The position numbers were made by a program, and so were the translations under genes. DNA of 64,000 nucleotides from JBNJGB01 sp051747385. Lineage in GTDB: Bacteria; Myxococcota_A; UBA9042; PHBI01; JACKFB01. Under the pieces are notes generated by a model. That model saw nothing but the letters and a program-made list of their open reading frames with translations. It was not told where the DNA came from and did not search any database. Of this stretch, positions 54,184 to 63,524 are shown in pieces. The stretch spans positions 231,119 to 295,118 of the forward strand of contig JBNJGB010000001.1 in NCBI GenBank assembly GCA_051747385.1, in the 5' to 3' direction. The stretch's first letter is position 1; each line of letters starts with the position of its first letter.

Positions 54184-55746
54184 CGGCTCGCCCCAGGTGA
54201 GGGTCTCGCGCCGCGTGCGCGTGTGGGGGCGGGGCAGGACCACGGTGAACGTAGCGCCCCTTCCCAGGGTGCTGGCCGCCTGCAGCGCGCCGTCGTAGTT
54301 GTCCACGATGCTGTTGCAGATGGCCAGGCCGAGCCCCGTGCCCTTGCCGGGGTCCTTCGACGTGAAGAAGGGGTCGAAGATGCGGTTGAGGCCGGTCTGG
54401 GTGATGCCGTGGCCCTCGTCGGTGACGACGATCTCGACCTTGTCGTCGCGCCTGGCGTGCACGCGCAGCCAGATGATGCCGCCCTCGGGGCTCGCGTCCG
54501 CGGCGTTGAAGAGCAGGTTCACCAGCACCTGCTCCAAGCGGCCGCTGGGGATGGAGGCCTGCACGGGCCGGTCCGGCAGATCGAGCTCGAGATCGAGCTG
54601 TCGGAAGCGCTTCTGGGGCTCCACCAGGGTCGCGGCCGAGCGGGCGACCTCGACGGCGTCGCACATGGCCTCCTCGTCGTCGGAGGGTCGGGCGAAGTCC
54701 AGGAGGTCCCGGATGATGGTCTGCACGCGATCCAGGGAGCCCTCCATGACGCGCAGGTACTTCGCGCGCTGCTCCCGGGTCAGCTCCGGGTCGGCCACCA
54801 TCTCCAGATAGCCCTGCAGGGTGGCGACGGGGTTGCCGATCTCGTGGGCGACGCCCGCCGCCAGCTCGCCCACGCTGGCGAGCTTCTCGGTGCGCACGAG
54901 GTGCTCCTGGGCCGCCTCGATCTCCCGGTTGGCGATCTCCAACTCGCTGAGCTGGAGCTGGATGCGCTTGCGATCCTTGGACAGGTCCTCGGCGGTCCGG
55001 TGGAAGGCGTCCCAGAGGAGCCCCAGCTCCCCGGCGGGTCGCGGGCCGGTCGTCGCGGCGCTGGCCGCCGCCGCAGAGGGATCGCCGCCGCCCCGGACGC
55101 GCTCCACGAAGCGCATCAGCCGCTGGACCGGGCCGACGACCGTACGCCCCAGCAGCACGTAGCCGAGCACGAGGGCCAGCGCGAGGATGATCAGCGTGAA
55201 CAGGAGGTAGAGGCCCTCGATCCGCTCGACGCGCGCGACGGTCGAGCCCAGGGGCGACAGGAGGCACACGACGGCGGGGCGGACGGCCTCCCGGCCCATG
55301 CGCGAGGGCGCCCCTTCGAAGGGGCTCAGGACGGCGAGCAGCGGAGAGTCCCGTCCGTCGAGGTGGAGCACGGCGTGGCTCACCCCGGACTGCCGGAGCG
55401 GCGCCAGGTCCGAGGGATCCACGAGGGTGTCGAAGCGCGCGCGCTCCCGGGGAGACCCGGCCACGGGCTGCAGGTCCTGCCCCAGCAGGAACACCTCGGC
55501 CGGGGCGACCATGGGCCGGACCCGCGCCAGGACCTCGCGGACGGCCAGGCCCTCGGTGGGGACGCCGGTGAACCGCTCCGCGACCAGACGCGCGGCCTCG
55601 CGCGCCTGGAGGATGCGCCCCTCGATGACGGCCGAGCGCGTGACCCGGCTGGTGACGAGGTAGGACGCCACCAGCCCGAAGGCGAGCACGGCGGCCAGGG
55701 CCACGAGGACCTGGGTTCGGATGCCCCAACGCATGGCGGCCATCAT
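54172..55746 (-). CDS. Membrane sensor histidine kinase
   Basis: The 524-residue kinase has two membrane helices (about residues 10-30 and 180-203) around a periplasmic sensor. HAMP, a short coiled coil and HisKA follow (LASVGELAAGVAHEIGNPVATLQGYLEM, with the phospho-His in AHEIGNP). The HATPase has LVNLLFNAADASPEGG, VTDEGHGI and GKGTGLGLAICNSIV. The pattern is NtrB/AtoS-like. GGGGA precedes the tandem ATGs. It is convergent with the glycosyltransferase gene, overlapping by 12 bp, and could pair with the NtrC-type regulator beyond it. That pairing is inferred from proximity. Confidence 0.92.
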   Translation of the reverse strand: MMAAMRWGIRTQVLVALAAVLAFGLVASYLVTSRVTRSAVIEGRILQAREAARLVAERFTGVPTEGLAVREVLARVRPMVAPAEVFLLGQDLQPVAGSPRERARFDTLVDPSDLAPLRQSGVSHAVLHLDGRDSPLLAVLSPFEGAPSRMGREAVRPAVVCLLSPLGSTVARVERIEGLYLLFTLIILALALVLGYVLLGRTVVGPVQRLMRFVERVRGGGDPSAAAASAATTGPRPAGELGLLWDAFHRTAEDLSKDRKRIQLQLSELEIANREIEAAQEHLVRTEKLASVGELAAGVAHEIGNPVATLQGYLEMVADPELTREQRAKYLRVMEGSLDRVQTIIRDLLDFARPSDDEEAMCDAVEVARSAATLVEPQKRFRQLDLELDLPDRPVQASIPSGRLEQVLVNLLFNAADASPEGGIIWLRVHARRDDKVEIVVTDEGHGITQTGLNRIFDPFFTSKDPGKGTGLGLAICNSIVDNYDGALQAASTLGRGATFTVVLPRPHTRTRRETLTWGEPSSS

Positions 55747-55787
55747 GGCGCGTCCCCGGCGCCATCTCCAGTCATTCGCCGGCCGCC

Positions 55788-55815
55788 GTTCCCGCTCCGG
55801 TTCCCGTTCCCGAAC
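55788..55815. repeat. Inverted copy of the GGGAAC array
   Basis: On the minus strand this reads GTTCGGGAACGGGAACCGGA and then GCGGGAAC, the same core as the arrays at 4670 and 4801. It lies about 40 bp upstream of the sensor kinase start, unlike the other copies, which sit at 3' ends. Confidence 0.75.
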
Positions 55816-55897
55816 GATTTGGCTCGCGCCGGCCCATCGGCTGCGGGGGCGCACACGACCGCCACGCGGCCTGCGATCCACGACAAGCAGAAGGAGC

Positions 55898-55945
55898 GCC
55901 GTCCCCGGCGGTCGAAAAATGTGAAATGAGTAGGCTTGACCCCAC
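55898..55945. repeat. Dispersed GGGTCAAGCCTACTCA repeat, copy 2 (inverted)
   Basis: Read on the minus strand, this starts one base after the prepilin peptidase stop. It reads GGGTCAAGCCTACTCA, TTTCACATTTTTCGACC, GCCGGGGAC, nearly identical to 26041-26088. The remaining gap up to the sensor kinase holds no gene. Confidence 0.75.
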
Positions 55946-55946
55946 C

Positions 55947-56867
55947 TCAGCCGAAGGAGAGGTACCTTTCCAGGAGGTGGCGGATCTCCTCGGCGAAGAG
56001 GAGGAACTCGACGGCGGCCAGGGCGAGGAACGGGCCGAAGGGGACCGCGAGCTGGCTGAACGAGGTCTCGGCGCTCGGGCCCTCGGCCTCGAGGCTCTCG
56101 GGGGTCGCGGCCTCCCCACCGGGTTCGGGGGGGAGCTCCTCCACGGCGAAGGCGCGGCCCAGCACGACCGCGAAGAGGATGCCCTGGATGGAGGCGGCGA
56201 AGAGCACGAACGGCAGGGCCTGCCAACCCAGGTACGCGCCGATGACCCCCAGCAGCTTCCAGTCCCCGCCGCCCATGCCCTCGCGGCCGGTCAGCAGGCC
56301 GTAGCCCAGGATGATGAGCAGGATCACGCCGGCCCCCGCGACCGCGCCGACGAGGGAGTCCTGCCACGACACGCCGACGACGTGCCCGGCGGCGAACGCC
56401 GTCGCCACGCCGAGCGGGATCCCTGGGAGGCTGATTCGATCCGGGATGATGAACCAGTCCAGGTCGATGAACGCGATGGCCACCATCCCGGCGATGAAGA
56501 CCAGGTACAGGACGAAGGGCACCACGACGTCGGTGAAAAAGCCCTCCGAGGCGATGATCTCCGCCGTCAGCAGGCCGCCCGAGAGATCGTGGAACCAGGC
56601 GAAGGCGAGCAGCCCGAACGCCAGCTCGACGAGCGGATAGCGCGCCGAGATGGCCACGCCGCACGACGCGCACCGGCCCCCGATGAGCAGCCAGCCCAGG
56701 ACGGGGATGTTGTGCCACGGCTTGATGGGTGCCTCGCACGCGGGGCATCGGCTGGCGGGGCGGACGATGGACCGCCGCGCGGGCACGCGGTAGATGACGA
56801 CGTTGAGGAAGGACCCGATCGCCGCGCCCAGCAGGAAGACGCAGACGGCGAAGACGACACCGATCAT
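55947..56867 (-). CDS. pilD: Prepilin peptidase / N-methyltransferase
   Basis: The 306-residue A24 aspartic peptidase has about eight helices. The N-terminal half has GSFLNVVIYRVPA and a zinc-type four-Cys motif (CPAC and CASC). The catalytic Asp residues are in FIDLDWFIIPD and GMGGGDWKLLG (a GGGD variant of GxGD). It cleaves leader peptides of type IV pilins at the inner membrane and methylates the new N-terminus. No pilin gene is in the window, but the pilMNOPQ operon is 5 kb away. Its ATG overlaps the stop of the large glycosyltransferase gene (ATGA). A charged 35-residue stretch with EPGGEAATPESLEAEG lies between the last helices. Confidence 0.94.
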   Translation of the reverse strand: MIGVVFAVCVFLLGAAIGSFLNVVIYRVPARRSIVRPASRCPACEAPIKPWHNIPVLGWLLIGGRCASCGVAISARYPLVELAFGLLAFAWFHDLSGGLLTAEIIASEGFFTDVVVPFVLYLVFIAGMVAIAFIDLDWFIIPDRISLPGIPLGVATAFAAGHVVGVSWQDSLVGAVAGAGVILLIILGYGLLTGREGMGGGDWKLLGVIGAYLGWQALPFVLFAASIQGILFAVVLGRAFAVEELPPEPGGEAATPESLEAEGPSAETSFSQLAVPFGPFLALAAVEFLLFAEEIRHLLERYLSFG

Positions 56868-59800
56868 CGCACCTGGAAGGTGCCGATGCGGACCCGGTTC
56901 TGGCCGTCGTGGGCCACGCGGCCCTCCTCCCAGTCCTTCACGGGCAGCCGCTTCCCGGCGCCGGGCTTGAAGAAACCGAGCCAGATGTCCTGGGGACCGG
57001 AGGGCGTCCCGATGGGCACCTCGCCCTCGAACTCGTCCACGATGACGTCGCCCGGCATCCAGTGGTCCGTGCGATAGCAGCCCACGCACTCGTCCTGGGA
57101 CTCCCCGCCGACGTCGAGGTTCAGGGGCCAGTGGTCGCCGTGGATGCGGTTGCTCGTACCCGTGCGGTCGATGTGCATGAAGATCTTGTAGGAAGACCGG
57201 ATCTCGGACAGCGCCTCGAAGTAGAGCGTGAGCTTGAACTTCTTGCCCTTCGAGACCACCTCGTCGTCCATCTTGTACCCCAGGACCCGGATCTTGTCGT
57301 CGAAGTTGGCCCAGCCCCGGTGGACGGCCGGGTCCTCCAGGGCGTCCAACGCCTCCCGGTCCATGGTGTGGAGGGCGTACCGGTTCTGCTGCTCCTCGCC
57401 CTCCCGCAGCCGGCTCGTGGCCAGCAGCACGCGGCTCGAGCGCCCGTCCAGGATCGGGATGTGGCGCCCGCCGGACAGCCTCCGGAAGGCGTGGTTGATG
57501 TCCGAGAAGCCCTCGGCCGGGAACATCACGTAGTAGCGCCCCTCCTCGGGCGCGGTGGCCTGGTGATCCGGCGCCTCCGGGGCGTCCACGGCGTAGCGGT
57601 TGCGCTCCGGACGCCCGGCGAAGAAGCGCGGCTCCCCGGATCCCTCGAACCGCACCGTCGTGGCGTCGTTGCCGGTGATGGTCCAGCTACGCCCCGCGGC
57701 GTCCACCAGGAGTCGGCCCTTCAGGGCGTCCGGCTCCCAGGACCTGGACTCGTCCACCGCGCGGCCGCGGCCCACGTCGTCGAAGATCCCGCGGTCGGCC
57801 TCCCAGTCGCGCACGCCGTCACCGTCCGGATCGTTGGCGTCGCTCCAGCCCGGCAGGACGCGCACCTCGGTCCCCTCAGCCGTCTCCACGCTGGCCGCCT
57901 CGTCCGCCTCGGCCAGGAGGACCTTCAGGGCCGAGTCGCGGTCACGGATCTCCGGGATCCCGGCCGTGTAGAAGTTGGCGTCGCCGCGGCCGCCGGCGCC
58001 GAACGAGCCGTGCTTGAAGATGCGATCGCCCATCTCCAGGCCGCTCAGGCCCTCCGCCTCGCGGTAGGTGTCCACGATGTGCTTCTGGCTGACGTGCTCC
58101 GCCATGGTGGGATAGAAGGCCGCCGCGGTGAGCCCGGCGAAGACAAGCCCGGCCCCCAGGAGCGAGGCGGCCGCCACGGGCCCGCGCTCGAAGGCCTCCG
58201 CGACCCGGCGGACGAGCGACGTCACCCGCCGCGGAAGCTGGGCATTGGCCACCAGGAGCACCAGGAGGCCCACGAACAAGGCCGTGACCCGCGACTCGAC
58301 GAGCAGATAGCGCGTGAGGCTCTCCGCCGCCTCGGGGTACAAAAGCGGCGTCATGTGGTCCCACCGCTCGAGCAGCGGGATGGTCCAGGCGAACAGGGAC
58401 GCGGAGGCCAGCAGGCCGCCCCACCTCGCGAAGTCGGCGCCGTCGCGCCACAGCCGCGGCGCCACGAGCCGGGCGTAGGCGAGCCAGCCGAGGGCGGTCA
58501 GGGCGACGGTCCCGGCGTGGACGAGGGAGGCGTCGCGGCTCAGGCGCGTACCCAGGAAGAGCCCCAGGACTGCGAGGAAGCCGAGCGCCCCGTCCAGTGG
58601 ACCACGACCCAGGCGCCAGCCGGCGATCCCCGCGCCCAGGGCGGCGACCAGGACGGCCGCCAGGGCCGGGTGTCCCAGGGTCTCGCTCCAGTAGCCCTCC
58701 GGCCAGGTCACCGAGGCGAGCATGACGACGCCCAGGACGACGAACGCGCCGGCTCCCACGCGGTGGGCCGGGACCGGCGGGACGCGGGCCAGCAGGCGCA
58801 CCACGTGGCCGCCCGCGATGCGGACGGGCACCACCAGCAGCAGGCGGAGCAGCCGGCCGAGTGCGAGCGTGGCCCGGCCGAGCCAGGAGAGCACGGGCAC
58901 CGGGCGCTCGAAGGAGCGGAAGGTCCGGTCGATCCAGCGCTGCAGGGCCGGGGCCCCCCACCGGACCACCAGGACGGACGCCACGAGCGCGAGGCTGGCC
59001 CAGGCCAGCACCACCATCGGGTCCAGGCCGAGGAGGAACTGGCTGGCGAACCTCCGCTGGTGGGGTGCCAGGGCGCCGGCGGTCTCGAGCTTCATGCCGA
59101 CGCGGTACTTGCCCAGGACGCGGATGAACCAGCTCAGGGGCAGGAGCACGGCCAGCGCGCCCAGCGCGATGGCGTAAGGGCGCGGGCGGCGGAAGAAGCC
59201 GGCGACGCGGCGGGCGCCGCTCACCAGCTGCGTGAAGTGGACCAGCGCCAGAGCCACGAGCGCGAACACGACGGCCATCACGCCGCTCGGGAGCGAGACC
59301 CCCTCCGGGAAGCGCTGGCCCGCCTTGTCCGCGAACGGCGGGTCGATGGTCAGGAAGTCCGCGAGGGGCTGGGGGTTGTCCTTCAGCTCCTTCCAGAGGA
59401 TGAGCGTGGCGAGCAGGATCAGGAAGCCCACGACGCGGCTCGGGGCACCGCGGGTCACGAGCTGATCCAGCACCAGGGCGACGCCGAGGGCGGCCGCCGG
59501 CGCCGCGGGCCAGAGGGCGAAGTTGAAGTCCTTGAGGAAGCCCATGACCGCGAGGGACGGGACGGCGAACCAGAAGACGAGCGCCAGGGCGTGGCGGTCG
59601 GCATCCCGGGCGGCGCGCCAGACCATGCCGCCCATGGCCACGACGTACAGCGGCCCCCACGGGAAGCTGCCGAAGCCGATGCGCTTGAGCGCGTAGTCGA
59701 AGTTGCGCTGATAGGCCGTGGGGCCCTCGGTGAACATGGGCTGGGTGAAGCGGAACTGGCCCGGCCAGGCGTCCGCGGGGTTCGTGAGGACCCACCAGGC

Positions 59801-61024
59801 CGCGACACCGAACAGGGCCGCGAGGGTCGCCGCCGGTGCCCAGTCGCGCGGCCGGGGCGAGGCCAGGACCAGGGCGACGCCGCCCGCCATGATCGCGCAG
59901 ATGGCCAGGCCGCCCAGGCCCTTGGCCAGGAAGGTCACCACCGCGCCTCCGAGCAGGAGCAGCCAGACCCGCCGGGTCGAGGGGCGTTCGAGCTGCTCCA
60001 GCAGACCGACCCCGACCAGGGTGACGCCCAGGATGACCCCCGGCTCGCCCATGACGGAGCGGGCCTGGGCGAAGAACAGCGGCGTCGTCGCGCAGACGAG
60101 GCCGGCCAGGGTCGCCACGCGCGGTCCGTAGTGCCGGCGCGCGCCTAGGACCAGGGCCAGCAGCGCCAGGAAGGCGAGCAGCGCCCCGCCCAGCCGCGAC
60201 GTCAGCTCGGAGATGCCGAAGGCCTCGTACAGGGCCGCCGTCACCCAGTGGCGGAGCGGCGGGAGGGTGTAGGTCTCGCCGCGGTCCTTGAACCGCACGG
60301 TCCAGCCGGCGACGTCGGACGCCTCCTCCAGGGCGGACGCCACCGAGGCGGTGTCCGGCGCCTCGACCACCAGGAGATTCGGCAGGGCCTCGGCGCCCTC
60401 CGCGACGTGCCCCCAGGCGGGCTCCGTCGCGCCAGGAAGCGCGCCCTCCGGCAGGTCGTACTGCGCCCGGGCGTGCGCCCAGCCGGCGCGGAACCGCGCC
60501 GCGGCCAGGCGACTCCGGAACAGATCGGCATCAAGGTCGTCGCCCGCCATGAGGACGACCAACCGCCCGTTCGGGACGTAGGCGGCGGCCTCGTCCAGGA
60601 CCTGCCAGGCGCGGCTCCACGCCGCCTCCGACTCGGGGTCCGCGAGGAACAGGCGCCGGTCGAGCACGATCGCGGCGACGACCTCTGAGCGGGCGCGGTC
60701 CAGGGCCTCGCGGACCGTGCGCGCCCCGGCGGACACGCCCCGGGCGTCCGGGCTCGGGGGTGCGGCGAAGCGGGCGGCGACCCCCGCCTCCTCCGCGGCC
60801 TCCTCGACGGTCTCGCGGAGTGCGTCCTCTCCGCCGCGGGAGACTGCCACGACGGCCTGATCGGGCTCCACGAGGGTCCGGGCGAGGTCGGCCCGATCCA
60901 TCTCCCAGGGCTCCCACAGGCCCGTCCGGCCGATGCCGACGAAGAGCACCAGGGCGCCCACGACCAGGGCGACGGGCACGCCCCAGCGGGCGAAGCGCGG
61001 ATTGTCGAGGGCCATGAGGAGCAT
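56864..61024 (-). CDS. Very large ArnT/PMT-like glycosyltransferase (GT39/GT83 type)
   Basis: The 1386-residue multi-spanning protein opens with a first helix and LWEPWEMDRADLARTL, the counterpart of the LWEPDE motif of ArnT-like enzymes. Instead of the usual short loop, about 185 residues follow (about 50-235). The family pattern then resumes with LPPLRHWVTAALYEAFGISELTSRLGG. Some 15-20 helices extend to about residue 985. A soluble periplasmic C-terminal region of about 400 residues follows and ends FQVR. It should transfer a sugar from polyprenyl phosphate to a periplasmic acceptor. It is coupled to pilD, hinting at pilin glycosylation (inference). A start three residues later is also possible. 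Confidence 0.82.
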   Translation of the reverse strand: MLLMALDNPRFARWGVPVALVVGALVLFVGIGRTGLWEPWEMDRADLARTLVEPDQAVVAVSRGGEDALRETVEEAAEEAGVAARFAAPPSPDARGVSAGARTVREALDRARSEVVAAIVLDRRLFLADPESEAAWSRAWQVLDEAAAYVPNGRLVVLMAGDDLDADLFRSRLAAARFRAGWAHARAQYDLPEGALPGATEPAWGHVAEGAEALPNLLVVEAPDTASVASALEEASDVAGWTVRFKDRGETYTLPPLRHWVTAALYEAFGISELTSRLGGALLAFLALLALVLGARRHYGPRVATLAGLVCATTPLFFAQARSVMGEPGVILGVTLVGVGLLEQLERPSTRRVWLLLLGGAVVTFLAKGLGGLAICAIMAGGVALVLASPRPRDWAPAATLAALFGVAAWWVLTNPADAWPGQFRFTQPMFTEGPTAYQRNFDYALKRIGFGSFPWGPLYVVAMGGMVWRAARDADRHALALVFWFAVPSLAVMGFLKDFNFALWPAAPAAALGVALVLDQLVTRGAPSRVVGFLILLATLILWKELKDNPQPLADFLTIDPPFADKAGQRFPEGVSLPSGVMAVVFALVALALVHFTQLVSGARRVAGFFRRPRPYAIALGALAVLLPLSWFIRVLGKYRVGMKLETAGALAPHQRRFASQFLLGLDPMVVLAWASLALVASVLVVRWGAPALQRWIDRTFRSFERPVPVLSWLGRATLALGRLLRLLLVVPVRIAGGHVVRLLARVPPVPAHRVGAGAFVVLGVVMLASVTWPEGYWSETLGHPALAAVLVAALGAGIAGWRLGRGPLDGALGFLAVLGLFLGTRLSRDASLVHAGTVALTALGWLAYARLVAPRLWRDGADFARWGGLLASASLFAWTIPLLERWDHMTPLLYPEAAESLTRYLLVESRVTALFVGLLVLLVANAQLPRRVTSLVRRVAEAFERGPVAAASLLGAGLVFAGLTAAAFYPTMAEHVSQKHIVDTYREAEGLSGLEMGDRIFKHGSFGAGGRGDANFYTAGIPEIRDRDSALKVLLAEADEAASVETAEGTEVRVLPGWSDANDPDGDGVRDWEADRGIFDDVGRGRAVDESRSWEPDALKGRLLVDAAGRSWTITGNDATTVRFEGSGEPRFFAGRPERNRYAVDAPEAPDHQATAPEEGRYYVMFPAEGFSDINHAFRRLSGGRHIPILDGRSSRVLLATSRLREGEEQQNRYALHTMDREALDALEDPAVHRGWANFDDKIRVLGYKMDDEVVSKGKKFKLTLYFEALSEIRSSYKIFMHIDRTGTSNRIHGDHWPLNLDVGGESQDECVGCYRTDHWMPGDVIVDEFEGEVPIGTPSGPQDIWLGFFKPGAGKRLPVKDWEEGRVAHDGQNRVRIGTFQVR

Positions 61025-61111
61025 GCGCGCGCGTCCTTTCGGGTGCGGAGCCGGGCCGTTTTAGGCGGTAAGCCCGCAGGGTGCAAGGGTCGGCGCCGGG
61101 AAGGGATGGCG

Positions 61112-61262
61112 CAGGGCAATCGCAAAGTTGGAGAAGTGAGGGCCACGCGGCGGTACGGCGCCCGGCGCCGGATTGCACCCGGTCGGAAACGGTGTGTTTT
61201 GCGCGTCTGAGAGCGGACAAGGGCAAGGGCAAGGGAGGGAGGTGGAGTTTGCGACCGCCCTG
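61112..61262 (-). mobile_element. Miniature inverted-repeat element, copy B, flanked by 10-bp target duplication
   Basis: This 151-bp element is homologous to 21839-22002 in inverse orientation. Its left end is CAGGGCAATCGCAAAGT and its right end is the complement of CAGGGCGGTCGCAAACT. It is flanked by AGGGATGGCG at 61102-61111 and 61263-61272, a perfect 10-bp duplication. It lies 56 bp upstream of the DUF6178-like gene and could supply or separate its promoter. Confidence 0.92.
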
Positions 61263-61318
61263 AGGGATGGCGCCCCGCCCCTTGCCAGGGACTCCCGCGG
61301 TGGTTAAGGGGTGCCGCC

Positions 61319-63028
61319 ATGACCGAAGCCAGCACCTCCACGCCAGACGCCCCGAAGAACCCCCTGGCCCGCCTCGTCGGCCAGAGTCGCCTGCCTGCGG
61401 AGCTCCGCGACGCCAACGGCATGCGGAAGCTCAACTGGATCCTGGATCGGCCGGATCCGGAGGCGTTCGTGGGCGAGATGGCGCCCGGGGAGCTGTACTT
61501 CCTCTTGCGCGACGTGGGGATGTCCGACGGGCAGGCCCTCGTCGAGCTGGCCACGGACGAGCAGCTCCGGGGGCTCCTGGACCTGGACCTGTGGTCCCGG
61601 CACGAGATCCGGCTCGATCGGTGGATCGGCTGGCTCGAGCTGGCCCTGTCCGTCCACCTCGACACGGCGCTGCGGATGGTGCGGATCACCGAGTCCGAGC
61701 TCATCCAGCTCCTGTTCACCCGGCGGGTGCAGGTGCACGGCCACGACCTGGACGTGGACATGGTGTCCGACGACTACGAGGTCTATCAGACCCCGGACGG
61801 GGCGTTCTGGGTGACCATCTCCCGCGAGGACGAGCTGGCGGAGCGCCTCCCCTACCTGATGAAGGTCCTGTGGGCGTCCGACGCGGATCGGATGCGCGAC
61901 ATCTTCCAGACTGCCCGCTTCGACCTGGCCACCAACGTGGAGGAGGAGCTGCTGCGGTTCCGCGGCGGCCGGCTCGAGGACATGGGCTTCGTGGCGCCCG
62001 ACGAGGCCCTGTCGGTCTACACGTTCCTGCCGCCGAAGAAGGCGCGCGACAAGGTCCGCCGCGAGCTCCGCGGCATGCCCCCGGTCCGCCTCCCCGACGT
62101 GGGACGGGCGGCGACGGGTCTCGCCCTGCGGAACGTGGAGGCGCCGCGCCTGCTGGGCGACGTGCTGGCCCGACTCGACGAGGAGACGACGGGCCACGTG
62201 GCCGAGGCCTTCGGGCGCCTGGTGAACAAGGTGTTCATGGCGTGGACCGGGGATCTGTCGCACACGGATCACCTTCCCGCGGTCGGTCGCCACGTGGCCA
62301 GCCTGGTCAACCTGGGCCTGGGCTACCTCGCCGACGAGTCGGTGGAGACGGGCGTGGAGGTCCTCGCCCGGGTGTGGCCCGAGCAGCTCTTCCAGGTGGG
62401 ATACAGCCTGACCTTCACCCTGGCCCGCCGCGCGCGGCGCATCCGGCGCCGGTCCGGCGTGCACCACGGCTTCCACCTGTTCGGCGCCCCCGCGGACGAC
62501 GTCCTGGAGGGCGTGAGCAGGACGCGGCCCATGTTCTTCGAGGGGCTCGACCCCGAGGAGGGCGTGGCCTACCGGGACTTCCGGACGTTGCACGACGTGA
62601 GCACGGTGGAGGTCCAGCTAGAGGACGCGGACGCGGTCCTGACGTTCTTCGAGGAGCGCCTCGGGTTCTCCCCGGAGGCCCTCATCGGCGCCCCCGTCGC
62701 CGCTGAGGACCGGGAGAGCGTCCGCTTCCGGACGCTGTTCCGGACCGGCGTGGCCCAGCTCCTGCTCACCGAGGAGCTGAAGTTCGAGCCCCTGTCGGAG
62801 GAGGACCTGGCGGCCGTGCTGCCCCTGTTCTCGAGCCGCGAGGGCGGCGAGGTGATGCTGAGCCCCACCCTCCGGCGCGTCGTCGTTCAGCTCGGCGAGC
62901 ACGTCCCCCCTCGCATCGTCCGCTGGATGGAGTCCGCTCTGGAGGAGATGGTCCTCGCCCTCGGCCGGGTCGAGGCGTACGACCTGGATCCGCGCTACGC
63001 CGTGGAGTTGCTGCTGGTGCAGCGGTAG
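61319..63028 (+). CDS. DUF6178-like cytoplasmic protein of unknown function
   Basis: The 569-residue soluble protein is mostly helical and resembles the deltaproteobacterial DUF6178 family. The match is from memory of segments such as LDRPDPEAFVGEMAPGELYF, LLDLDLWSRHEIRLDRWIGW and YEVYQTPDGAFWVT. The function of that family is unknown. The start ATG has AAGGGG upstream. The gene stands alone between a mobile element (56 bp upstream) and a repeat-rich noncoding region. Its closing segment (YDLDPRYAVELLLVQR) is intact, so it appears complete. Confidence 0.7.
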   Translation: MTEASTSTPDAPKNPLARLVGQSRLPAELRDANGMRKLNWILDRPDPEAFVGEMAPGELYFLLRDVGMSDGQALVELATDEQLRGLLDLDLWSRHEIRLDRWIGWLELALSVHLDTALRMVRITESELIQLLFTRRVQVHGHDLDVDMVSDDYEVYQTPDGAFWVTISREDELAERLPYLMKVLWASDADRMRDIFQTARFDLATNVEEELLRFRGGRLEDMGFVAPDEALSVYTFLPPKKARDKVRRELRGMPPVRLPDVGRAATGLALRNVEAPRLLGDVLARLDEETTGHVAEAFGRLVNKVFMAWTGDLSHTDHLPAVGRHVASLVNLGLGYLADESVETGVEVLARVWPEQLFQVGYSLTFTLARRARRIRRRSGVHHGFHLFGAPADDVLEGVSRTRPMFFEGLDPEEGVAYRDFRTLHDVSTVEVQLEDADAVLTFFEERLGFSPEALIGAPVAAEDRESVRFRTLFRTGVAQLLLTEELKFEPLSEEDLAAVLPLFSSREGGEVMLSPTLRRVVVQLGEHVPPRIVRWMESALEEMVLALGRVEAYDLDPRYAVELLLVQR

Positions 63029-63524
63029 GTCGCCACTGTCGCGCAAGGGTGCCGAGGCGCGAGGGAAGCGGGATCGATCGGACCCTGATGGCCCGGCGTC
63101 CGAACGCCCGGCACCACTCGCCCGTCGTCGTGTGACGGGCTCAACGCCCGCCGTCCCGGGAAACGCGACCGGCGCCCGGGCCCGCGGGCGTCCCCGCCTG
63201 TCAACTGCTCACAAGTCGCCGAGAGCCCGCGAAACGTGGACGTGGACGTGGACGTGGTCGGGCTCACCGGGCCCGGCGTTTCGCCCCCATCGGGAGTGGG
63301 CTCCGGGCCGGGCCGCCTCGTGCCGCCGGGGCCGACGGATCGGGGAGTGACCGCCGCGGACGGCGGTCGTGCTGCATCCTCCCCATGTCCTCCGCGGCTT
63401 TGCGGCTCGACGCCTCGGCGCGAGCCCTTCGGTGCTGGGGAGATGTGTATGATCGGCAGGCGTCCCCGCCTGCGCACGGCGTGTCCCGGCGACTCTCCGG
63501 CGTCCGATGGCCCGCCCCCGCCCA
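63029..63524. other. Noncoding region with short repeats
   Basis: No convincing gene lies here. At 63235-63257 GTGGAC is repeated almost four times. The rest is GC-rich without clear structure; open frames on both strands look like composition artefacts. Confidence 0.5.
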
